From: Acanthochromis polyacanthus
Lineage: Eukaryota > Chordata > Actinopteri > Pomacentridae
Reading direction: 5' to 3'
DNA: 64,000 nucleotides
NCBI RefSeq assembly: GCF_021347895.1
Contig: NC_067135.1
Coordinates: 2,287,320 to 2,351,319 of the forward strand
Shown: positions 55,060 through 64,000 of the stretch, piece after piece
How positions within the stretch are numbered: position 1 is the stretch's first letter
How the letters are laid out: each line of letters opens with the position of its first letter
The notes under the pieces: generated by a model
The model's database searches: none
Seen by the model: only the letters and a program-made list of their open reading frames with translations
What the model was told of the DNA's origin: nothing
Made by a program: the position numbers and the translations under genes

Positions 55060-56240
55060 TAACTCCTTTCTGTTGTTTTGTGTCTCATTTCTGACACTTT
55101 TGTTTCATTTCTGATGCTTTGTATCTCTTTGTTTGATGTTTTTTGGTCTTTTGGCGTCTGTTTTCTCCTTTTTTGTTGCTGCTTTGTCTCTTTGTGGTCA
55201 CTTTGCATGTATTTGTCGCTGTTTTACATCTTTGCGGTTGTTTTGTGTCAAATTTGTTACCATGTTGTCTAGTTTGAGTCACATTTAGGACATTTTGTGT
55301 CTCATTTTGGCCATTTTTCATATCTTTGTTGCTGTTTTGTCTCTTTGTTGTCGCTTTGTGTCTGCTTGTAGCTATTTTACGTCTTTACGGTCATTTTATG
55401 TCACATTTGGGACATTTTGTGTCTCATTTTGATCATTTTTGTGCAACATTTTGTTGCTGTTTTGTCTCTTTGTGGTCGCTTTGCATCTATTTGTAGCTAT
55501 TTTTCCTCTTTAAGGTCATTTTATGTCTCATTTTGGTCATTTTTCCTCTCTTTGTTGCTATTATATCTCTTTGTGGTTGTTTTGTGTCACATTTTAAATG
55601 TTTTGCATCACTTTTGTTGCCATTTTGTCTAGTTTGAGTCAAATTTAGGACATTATGTGTCTCATTTCAATGATTTTCTCATTTTCTATCTCTCTTTAAA
55701 ATGACTTTGCATCTTATTTTTGTAGTTTTTCATCTCTTTGTTGCTATTTTGTCTCTTTGTTTTTGTTTTGTGTTCTGACAGTTCTGTTTCTTTTTTGTTG
55801 ATGTTTTGTGTCTTGTTTAGATCACTTTGTGTCTTTTTTTGGTCTTTTAGTATCTATTTTCTCCTGTCTTCATACCATCCTAAATTTTAAGGATAATTAC
55901 AGTCCCTCTCAGTCTTTGTGCTGCTCTGTGTTGGTCTGTGGTTGTGTGTCTGTTCTAGTTGTTGTGTTTCTGTGATCAGGATGCAGAGCAGCTGCTTCTC
56001 CTCCTCCAGGATCTCAGACTGAAACCAGATTTTAATTCATGTCAGTCTTCAGATTTGTTGTTTTTTGTTGCTGTTTTGTCTTTTTGGTTTTTTTTTTTGC
56101 ATCCATTTGTGGCTGTTTTACTTCTTTAAAGTCGTTTTGTGTTTTATTTTAGTCATTTTCCATCTCTCTGTGGCTGTTTTGTGTCACATTTTGGGGGATT
56201 TTCTTCTTCGTCTTCAACTTTGTGTCTTTGTTTGTGTCGC
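55060..56240. repeat. GTCATTTTGTGTCTCTTTGTTG minisatellite, with a gap
   Basis: Degenerate units with TTTGTCTCTTTGTGGTC, TCATTTTGTGTC and TTGTTGCTGTTTTG, interrupted at about 55870-56030 by non-repetitive DNA. Confidence 0.85.
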
Positions 56241-56780
56241 AGCTTTTAAGAAATGTATTTTTTCAACAACATTTTGTCGAAACGACTACATATTGAACTG
56301 TAGTTGTGCATTTGAATGTATGATATTTAGGTTTTGTAAACAAAAACAGCAAATTTGAGTTTAAATTAGACACATTTCAACCCATCAAGATACTTTCGAA
56401 ATCAGTAAATTCTTCACCAGACATTTAATAAATAACAGGAACGGGTTCCTTCAGTTGCATTATAATGGAGGTTAAACTCAATGAAATTGCTTTAATTAGG
56501 TTTTCTTCATAGTTTTGTTTTCCTCCATGCAGTAGAAATACTTCTTAGAGTGTGTGGTGGTATTTATCAGAACACGTACAGATGTTACTGCCAAAATCAC
56601 AACACATTAAAACAAACAAACTCCAGACTATTCTGGTTCTTTTACTACTCCAGTATTAGTACTACTGCTGGCAGGACGACTACAGATGGAGTAACACACA
56701 AAGAAAATAAATCAACACAACTCACTGAAATAAGAGTTTATTTCTTAGAACTTTACACACAAGTGGTTCATGTCTGTGTA
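56241..56780. other. spacer, nothing recognised
   Basis: AT-rich DNA without a supported gene, repeat or transposon end. Confidence 0.4.
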
Positions 56781-56784
56781 GGTC

Positions 56785-56947
56785 TACACACACACACACA
56801 CAATAACACACACATACTATAACACACACTGTAACACACACTATTACACACACTATACACACCAACACACACACTGTAACACACTATGACACACACACAC
56901 ACACTATGACACACACACACAGACACACACTCTCTCTAACACACACT

Positions 56948-56990
<43 letters not shown>
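56785..56990. repeat. (CA)n-rich microsatellite cluster
   Basis: Interrupted (AC)n with ACTATAAC and ACTATGAC spacers, ending in a pure run of about 38 bases at 56951-56988. It directly borders the CpG-rich block to its right. Confidence 0.9.
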
Positions 56991-56992
<2 letters not shown>

Positions 56993-57171
56993 ACTCTCTC
57001 TCGGTGGAGGAGGCGGACTCCTCCATCTGCCCTGCCCGGTGACCGAGCGTCCTCCTCGGACTCCGGATCTCAGCCACCGTCTCCCGCCGAGCAGCAGCGT
57101 CTCCGAGGCGGATGAAGAACCGGAGGATGGAGCGGAGCGGCACCGGAGAGGCACCGGAGGGATCCGCGGTC

Positions 57172-57179
57172 TATATATA
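57172..57179 (+). promoter_or_regulatory. TATA-like box
   Basis: TATATATA in the middle of the CpG island, about 62 bases before the donor at 57241. A start about 30 bases downstream would make a very short first exon. Confidence 0.4.
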
Positions 57180-57204
57180 GGCTCTGCCCCGGACTGCACC
57201 ACCA

Positions 57205-57240
57205 GCAGCCCCCCGCCGCCACCTGCCCTCCCCGGTACCG
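57205..57240 (+). other. znf827: possible non-coding first exon of znf827
   Basis: Inferred from the TATA-like box upstream and the consensus donor GTAAGT at 57241. Splicing to the acceptor at 59700 would place the first ATG of the gene at 59761. Confidence 0.3.
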
Positions 57241-57779
57241 GTAAGTCACGGAGGGGACCGGGGTGGGGAGGGAGGTCGGTCCGGCGGTGGGTGCTAGCCG
57301 TCCGGCTACGATGCTAACTGACCCGTGGAGCGGAGCGGAGGTCCTCTGAGGTCGGGTTACCGGGCAGCCATGTTGGGGAGGGGGAGGAGGGGGAACGGCG
57401 GGGCTCCTGACACCTGCCCTTGTTCCCGGTAACCGGAGACCGGGCAGCAGAACCCGGTAAAAGGTGATGGTAGCGGACCGACCAGGCCATCCCGCCCCGG
57501 GAGGTGACCGAGGGATCGGTGTGTTGGAGCGGATCAGCCATGTTGGGGAGGCAGCGGCTAACGGCGGGACTCCGGGGGCTCTGACACCGACCGACCGGCA
57601 CCGGGGGCACCGGGACGGGGCTGTGAGGGGCTGCTGCCCGGTGGTTTGTCTCCCCGGCTGGATGCGGAGGCAGCAGCCGTCCGGTGTCTCCTGGAGACGG
57701 AGGAGGCTGGAGGGGGGACGGGGGGGAGAACCGAGAGGAGCTGCTCCATTATTTAAATTAAAATAATTAAATCTAATCA

Positions 57780-59179
57780 GACGTTCAAGTCTCAGCTTCA
57801 AGATTACATCTTTTAATTAAGACAGAATATAGAAATTATTTTTATTAAAATATTTTTATTTGGTTTTTAGTTTATTTTTTTTAAAGATTTTTTGAGGCCT
57901 GAATATTTATTTTTTTTATGTCGTTTTTATTTTATTTCTATATTTTAACTGTGTCAAACACATTATTTATACTGTTTTTATATTTTTTTTTGTATAATTT
58001 AATAATTTTATGCATTGTTGACATTTTATTTGTTTTTTTGTGTCAAAAAGAGTAGTTTTATTTTTATATTTCAAATATCTTGACCAATTTTTCATTTTTT
58101 GAATTTTTATTCTGCTTTTAATTTTTTACATTATATTTTATTTGTCTTGACCACTTTTTTAATTCTCGGTTTTATTTTATGTTTTTATTTTAACTGTCAA
58201 CCACATTATTTCTATATATAATTTTATTTGTTTGTTTTTTGTCTAATTAAATAATTTTATGCATTGTTTGCTTTTTTATGTGTTTTTGTGTGAAAGAGAG
58301 TTGCTTTATTTTTATATTTTAAATGTCTTGACCAGTTTTTAAGTTTTTAAATTCTGCTTGTTTTTATTTTTTGATTTTATTTTTGGGAACCAATGTTTTT
58401 TTTTAACACAGGAAGAAAATGTTCATCAATACTTTTTTTTTTTTTTTGTTATGGGTATTGATGATTTATTTTTATATTTTATTCATTTTGATCAACTCTT
58501 AAAATTTAAAGTATAATTTATTTTATTATTTAGTATTTTTGTATTTTATTTGTGTCGAACACTTCAGTACATATTATATTTTTAATTTCCATTTTTTATT
58601 ATGTAACTGTTTTAATTTAAATAATTTAGTTAGATCAGATTTTTTTAATTGCAAACTTCAGACTCCATTATTATGTTGTAAGTTTTATTAATTTTTTTTT
58701 GGAAATGGAATTAATTACATTTTATTTTTTGTATTTTATTTACCATGACCACTTTGTAATTTTTTAAAAATACATTTTAATTATATTTTTGGATGTGTTG
58801 AAATTTTATTTTAATTTTTTCTTTATAGTTTTCATCATATTTGTATTTTAGTATTTTTACTGTGTTGGGCACTTTTTTCATTCTTGTTTAAATTTTTTCC
58901 TCTTTCTTCTTTTTATCAAAATAATTCTTTTTTGATTTAAATAATTTAATATTTTTTTGTTCCTAAAAAATCCAAAATGAATTGTTTTATATTAATTATT
59001 TATTTGTATTTGTCTTGACAACTTGTCTTTTTTTAATTTAATTTTTGTCTTTTTTAATTATAGTATTTTAATGCGGCGTAAAATGTTTGTTTTTTTAATG
59101 CTGAGTTGACTTGCTTTTATTTTTATATTTCGTTCTTTGCTGCCACTTTAACTTTGGTTTCTGTTTATGTACTTAAATT

Positions 59180-59235
<56 letters not shown>

Positions 59236-59260
59236 TTAATTTGCTGTAATTGGATTCAGA
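57780..59260. other. T-rich intron-like stretch with (AT)n
   Basis: Strongly T-rich DNA with repeated TTTTATTTTTATATTTTAAA-like words, ending in pure (AT)n at about 59179-59232. No zinc-finger or other exon is seen in it. Confidence 0.5.
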
Positions 59261-59700
59261 TGCAGGCTGACGTGTGAATTATTTCTGCTGACCAGGACTA
59301 ACAGCTGGTTATCAACCGTTGATTGATTGATGGTTATCGGCGGTTATCCACAGTTATAATTGATGGTTATTGATGATTATTGACGGTTATCGTGATTTTC
59401 GATGGTTTTCGATGACTGTGTGTCGGCACGAAGGTCAGGGCAGGAGAGGAGGCAGCGGGACCGGTTGCCATGGTGACAGCGGGGAATGATTTATCCGGTT
59501 ATTATGGGGTCTAATCCATTCAATAATTTATTCATTCACAGATCCAGCGTGTTCATGCTGCTCTTATCCTCCTCCGTGTTCCTCCGTCTCTCTTCCAGGT
59601 CACTACAGCTCCCAGCATGCTCTGCTGCTCACCTCCACATGTTCCACACACGCTTATTTTAGCCTCACCGCCTCCCTGCAGCGAGGAGTTCTGACTGCAG

Positions 59701-62700
59701 CTCTGTCAAACACACAAACAAGCACAGACTCACACAGACACACACTCTGAGTGGCTGAAGATGAAGCGTGGGTCGAGTGTGTTGCCGCCTCCCTCTGAAG
59801 CGGCCAAACGACACACACACGACGCACGCGCTCAGTGCACGCCGGACGCCGCGGGTTCGAGTCCTTTCCCATCAGCCACCTCTCTGTTCAGCCCTGATGT
59901 CAGCACCAAGATGGCGTCTGACCTCCTCATCAGGCTGTCAGGTAGCACAACTACGCAGTAACACAACACAGACACACACATGACGTCCAGTGGTATGAGG
60001 ACGCTCTGTTAACGGCTTTGGTCCTGATTTCTGCTCACATATTTTAGACAACGGTACTTTTTGTGTTGAGTTTCTTTGTGGTCGTTGTGTGTCTGTATTT
60101 TTCTCTCTTTGTGGTGGTTTTGTGTCTCTGTAGTAATTCTTTGTCTCTTTGTGGTGGTTTTGTGTCTCTGTAGTAGTTCTTTGTCTCTTTGTGGTGGTTT
60201 TGTGTCTCTTTCGCTGTTTAACTGCTGTTTGGTCTCTGGGTGGTCGCCATGGTAACCGCAGACCCTCCTCTGGTCACCTTGATGATCCTCCACATGAAGG
60301 TTGATCATCACTCAGACTCCTCAGCAGGTCTGCAGACTGCAGGTTGAACTCTCTGAGAGTCAAAGCAGCGAGGAGATCAGATCAGTTCCACTTCAGGCTC
60401 AACAACTGTTTCGGAACGTCCGTGTAACGTTTAGAAAACACTGCAGCTGCTTTCATGACTATTTACTTTGGAGATTCTCACTGAACGGATCAAAACTATG
60501 AATGAACACATCTGGAATTGTGCAGTAAACAAAAAAGGGTGAAAGAAGTCAAAACACATTTTATACTTTAGGTTCTTCCAAATAGCCTCTTGGCATTCTG
60601 TCCATGAGCTTCATGAGGTAGAACCTGAAATGGTTTCACTTCACAGGTGTTCCTTGTTGAGGTTCATTTGTGGAACTTCTTGTCTTCTTCATGGGGTTGG
60701 GACCATCAGTTGTGTTGTGCAGAAGTCAGGTTGGTCCACAGACGAACCCGGTGCTCGTCTGGGCTCCAGAGAAAGATCAAAGAACCATCAAGGAACTACC
60801 CAGGAACCTGCAGGTAACCATCTAGGAACTACCCAGGAACCTGCAGGTAACCATCTAGGAACTACCCAGGAACCTGCAGGTAACCATCTAGGAACTACCC
60901 AGGAACCTGCAAGTAACCATCTAGGAACTACCCAGGAACCTGCAAGTAACCATCTAGGAACTACCCAGGAACCTGCAGGTAACCATCTAGGAACTACCCA
61001 GGAACCTGCAAGTAACCATCTAGGAACTATCCAGAAACCATCTAGAATCTAGTTTCCTTTGTAATTCCATCTGTGTTCATTCATAGTTTTGATGCCTTCA
61101 GTGAGAATCTACATGGAAATAGTCATGAAGATAAATACTAAAAGAGAAGCTGTGTCTAAGCTTTGGACTGGTAGTGTAGATCAGTTTCAGATATTGTGTT
61201 ACTTCTGATCTTTGGGTCAAACTTTATTTGTTTTACATCTTCTGTGCAGATCAGAGCTTCACTCGGTTCAAATACACGTTAAGTAAACAGGCTGGAAAAT
61301 TAATAATGAGTCGACTAAAAGTGATTTACAACATGAACACAATCACATCCTGAAGTCACTTTGTTCTCAGACACTTTAATCAGGCTGCTGACAGACGATA
61401 AAGTTATTTAAAAACCAGAACAGAAGCTGACAGACTGTCCTCAGCTTCATCATCATCGTCACCACATGAACAAGTGTCCGCATACTTCTGGCCTCATGGG
61501 GTCTGGTTTGAACTCTGCTGTAATCTGATTACAGTTGAATCTAATCTCACTCGGCCTCCTTCTCTCCTCAGAGGCCACCCAGAAGGCCCAGATGCATCCT
61601 GGGAGCCGGGCGGAGGCGGAGCAGCAGGACGAGCCGGGCCTGGCGCTGTCTCCGGACGGACCCGGAGCCAGTCCAGAACCGCCGTCGCTCACCAACACTC
61701 CGGACGGAAACAACCCCACGGACACGCTGGCGTCGGACCTGCTCAGGAAGCTCGCAGGTGGAATTTCAGGACGTTTGTTTTTTATTCTGAGACGGTTTAA
61801 AAGTAAAAACATCCTTACATGGGGCTGTAACGTCTCACCACGCTGCACTGCCTGCAGTTCATCTGAAAAACGTCATGGCTGCACCGAGGAGCTCAGAATT
61901 TGTAGTTTTTTACGCGTTCTGGTGACTACAAATGGTATATTTTGTTGCAAATTTGTGGGAAAAAGTGATTTTGATGAATTACCATTATTTACCAGATGAG
62001 TAGTTCAATGACCTGTAGAAAGCTCTGGAAATCTGGTTATCCTTTTTATTTTTACAGTTTCTGTCTGGTCACTTTGCTTCACTTTTTTGAAAGATAACGA
62101 GCAGGTTTGGAGGTTCAGAGCGTTTATTTTAATTCTGTTTCTAACATTGACATGTTTCCCATCCAATCACAGAGCGTCAGGACGTCCACGGCCACGTGGT
62201 GAGACTCAAGGAAGAAGAAGAGCCAATGGAAGTGGACGCCGTGGCCCAGAACCAACCAATCACAGAGGAGAACCGCCATCTGTTTACTGTTAAAACAGAA
62301 GACCAAAGTCTCTCTGGGAACAACATGGCTCCGCAGCTGCACTCTGGAGCCAAAATGGCAGACCAATGTGTCCATGGCAGCTCCAAGATGGCGGACAGTA
62401 GCATCTCTGGAGGCAGCCAGTTTCAGCTCAGAGTGAAACTGGAGGATCATGGGATGTCTGGAGCCAAAATGGAGGACCTTGTTCTTACTGGAGCCAAAAT
62501 GGTGGACCATCGTCTCCATGGCAGCTCCAAGATGGAGGATCATGGGACATCTGGAACCAAGATGGAGTACCATGTTCTGACTGGAGCCAAAATGGTGGAC
62601 CATCGTCTCCATAGCAGCTCCAAAATGGCAGAGAGCAGCATCTCTGGAGGCAACAAGTTTCAGGTCAGAGTGAAAGTGGAGGACCATGTTCTGACTGGAG

Positions 62701-63759
62701 CCAAGATGGAGGACCATGTTCTGACTGGAGCCAAGATGGAGGACGGGCTCGTATTTAAGGCGGGGGTTGCAGAGCGATCTTTCTCTGGAGACCAGATGAG
62801 CAATGGGTTCGTCTACGGGGTCAAGATGGAGGACGAGTTCCCTTCAGGAGCCAAAATGGAGAACCGGCTGGTCTCTGGAGCCAAGATGGAGGAGCAGCAG
62901 CTGTTCTTCGGAGCGAAGATGGAGGAGCAGTGCCTCAGGGCCGTGCTGTGGCAGGACATGTCGGTGAACCTGGCCTCCACGCTGCTGCACCAGCTCTCAG
63001 GTAAGAAGACACTCAAACCTCTCAATAATAATAAAAACAAAGGAGGAGATTATGGAAAAGTTATGATGTAGAAGGTCTGAACATTTTAGTTGGACTGTTT
63101 TCTCCTTCATATCAAAAAGCATTTGATATATTAATCTAAAATTTCAAAGATACAGTTTTATATTTTCATGCTTCATGATAAAACATTTGAAATAAACGAG
63201 CTGCTGATAATTTAAGAACAGAAAAACAACCAATGAATCTAAATCTCTCCTGATTGGTCGAGTCCATCAGCATGGAGACAAAAATGTTGAAGATGCATCA
63301 AATACTAGAATATAAATGATAATTATACATGAGGGATGATGTTGGTTTCCTCAGTGTGTGTCTGTGTTTGTGTGTCTGCAGAGCGAGTCAGTAAATCCAG
63401 TAATCAGCTGGACAGGATGACTCCGCCCACCAGGAACAGGTAACTTTATGTTCTGTTATTATTATTATTATTATTGTTATTATTGTCTAATAAAAGGGCT
63501 ACATTTTATTTTTCTATTTTTATTCCTTAACTGTGCTTCTGTTTTTATTTTTATTTTATTTTAATTCATATAATTATTAAATTTAGAGTTTTCTTTTACT
63601 AAATGACGACTCACCTGTCGCTGATGTCACACTTTGACCTCTGACCTCACCTGGACTGACCTCTGTGTGTTGTTGTTGTGTTGTTGTTGTTGTGTAGTCC
63701 TGTGCTGAAGGTGGAGCCGCTCTGCTCTCCTCAGTCGAACCTCCAGGATCCTCATCAGG
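59701..63759 (+). CDS. znf827: zinc finger protein 827-like, 5' part only (continues past the right edge)
   Basis: Exons: 59701-59941, 61572-61757, 62173-63000, 63382-63439, 63698-63759, all joined in phase. ZNF827 is a nuclear C2H2 protein that recruits the NuRD complex and acts at ALT telomeres. The exons match its central linker, which repeats a degenerate VKMASDLLxxLS unit: LFSPDVSTKMASDLLIRLS, DTLASDLLRKLA, LWQDMSVNLASTLLHQLS followed by ERVSK, plus RLKEEEEPMEVD and PVLKVEP. No zinc finger lies in the window: the first three fingers and the N-terminal NuRD-binding RRK motif of the human protein are not found upstream, and the first ATG in frame is 59761. Exon 3 carries a tandem KMED decapeptide array absent from human. 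The C-terminal fingers should lie to the right. It could be a short isoform, a truncated gene or a paralogue. Confidence 0.75.
60060..60220. repeat. TTTGTCTCTTTGTGGTGGTTT repeat (znf827 intron)
   Basis: About three units of some 48 bases with TTCTTTGTCTCTTTGTGGTG and TTTTGTGTCTCTGTAGTA. Confidence 0.8.
60786..61045. repeat. 33-bp minisatellite (znf827 intron)
   Basis: About seven units of 33 bases combine CATCTAGGAACTACC, CAGGAACCTGCA and GGTAAC. Units carry either GCAGGTAACC or GCAAGTAACC. The length is a multiple of three, so a frame repeating TTQEPAGNHLG stays open; it is not a gene. Each unit holds acceptor-like and donor-like words. Confidence 0.9.
62330..62950 (+). repeat. coding repeat: KMED-type decapeptide array in znf827 exon 3
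   Basis: About 20 degenerate copies of a 30-base unit encoding GAKMEDHVLT-like peptides, with variants GSSKMAD, VKLEDHG, VKVEDHV, VKMEDEF and GAKMEEQ. Two longer blocks (KMVDHRLHGSSK) repeat as higher-order units. Several positions match the SUMO consensus hydrophobic-K-x-E. Confidence 0.85.
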
Positions 63760-64000
63760 GTAAAAGCACCTGCACTTCTTCTTCTGTTCACACCTGTGTT
63801 CGTTTCTGCTTCATTTATTTACATTTTCAGAGAGTTGTCAAACATCAGAAGCATCCAGAACATTTTCTGAAGCTGCAGATAAACCAGGAAATACTCGAGT
63901 ATTTCAGTAAAACTCTGGTGAAATGGAGATGTTTGTGGAGTTAGTTGTCTTTAATGCTAAGAGGAATCTGTGTTTATTGGGGACTATTTTCTACAGCGGA

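Larger units (their letters stand above)
57000..57760 (+). promoter_or_regulatory. znf827: CpG island, putative znf827 promoter
   Basis: About 760 bases of GC- and CpG-rich DNA between a CA microsatellite and AT-rich sequence. It contains a TATA-like box (57172-57179), a donor GTAAGT at 57241 and several CCGG-rich blocks. Open frames here show no similarity to a family. The link to the plus-strand znf827 exons downstream is by position. Confidence 0.6.

Noticed and set aside
57039..57801. Pro/Arg-rich frames in the CpG island, up to 243 residues
   Set aside because: High GC lowers stop frequency on both strands; no family similarity. It is treated as promoter/5' UTR.
60786..61045. CRISPR-like regular repeats of 33 bases
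   Set aside because: Units are contiguous with no unique spacers, and the sequence is vertebrate.

Overview
The window is vertebrate genomic DNA, almost certainly from a ray-finned (teleost) fish. Genes are split into short exons with GT-AG introns. Introns and spacers are full of minisatellites, microsatellites and DNA transposons (hAT, Tc1, TIR-bearing MITEs), and every gene call rests on residue-level similarity to a known vertebrate family. No prokaryotic features are present. All exon joins were worked out by eye from splice sites and reading phase, without an alignment program.

Layout: tmem184c (minus, 969-5346, 11 coding exons, 438 codons), ednra (minus, 8406-13706, 7 coding exons, 455 codons, plus a likely 5' UTR exon at about 17.3-17.5 kb), ttc29 (plus, 23115-30847, 11 coding exons, about 405 codons), slc10a7 (plus, 33127-45489, 11 coding exons, 341 codons), reeld1 (minus, 49816-53352, 4 coding exons, 942 codons) and the 5' part of a znf827-like gene (plus, 59701 to beyond the right edge). 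From memory, the human 4q31 order is ZNF827-LSM6/REELD1-SLC10A7-POU4F2-TTC29-EDNRA-TMEM184C, so the window is an inverted, strand-consistent copy of that block. pou4f2 and lsm6 are not visible. The genes share ancestry of position, not one pathway: a seven-TM OST-alpha-like protein, the endothelin A receptor, a sperm-flagellum TPR protein, a Golgi SLC10 carrier-like protein, a reeler-domain membrane protein and a zinc-finger corepressor.

Mobile DNA: a 2.24 kb hAT with an 8-bp TSD (15008-17251), a MITE at 20606-21257, two TIR elements carrying a RecQ-helicase exon fragment (21327-21846; 25373-25947, the latter with a 16-bp perfect TIR and a 9-bp TSD), a TA-flanked Harbinger/ISL2EU-like MITE (29853-30407), an internally deleted hAT with BED-finger transposase remains (31173-32721), a TTAA-flanked element with a palindromic hAT MITE nested inside it (34450-35571), and a frameshifted Tc1 (43456-45074).

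Observations most worth checking: an intron-less, exactly spliced copy of two exon-like blocks beside the intron-containing version inside the 15 kb hAT element; the duplicated RecQ-carrying transposon; a (UG)47 tract that completely replaces the polypyrimidine tract of ednra coding exon 2, CFTR-exon-9 style; a decamer satellite of about 1.2 kb with no indels in tmem184c; a znf827 copy that lacks its N-terminal fingers but has a tandem KMED (SUMO-site-like) decapeptide array; and a good RFX X-box at the ttc29 5' exon.
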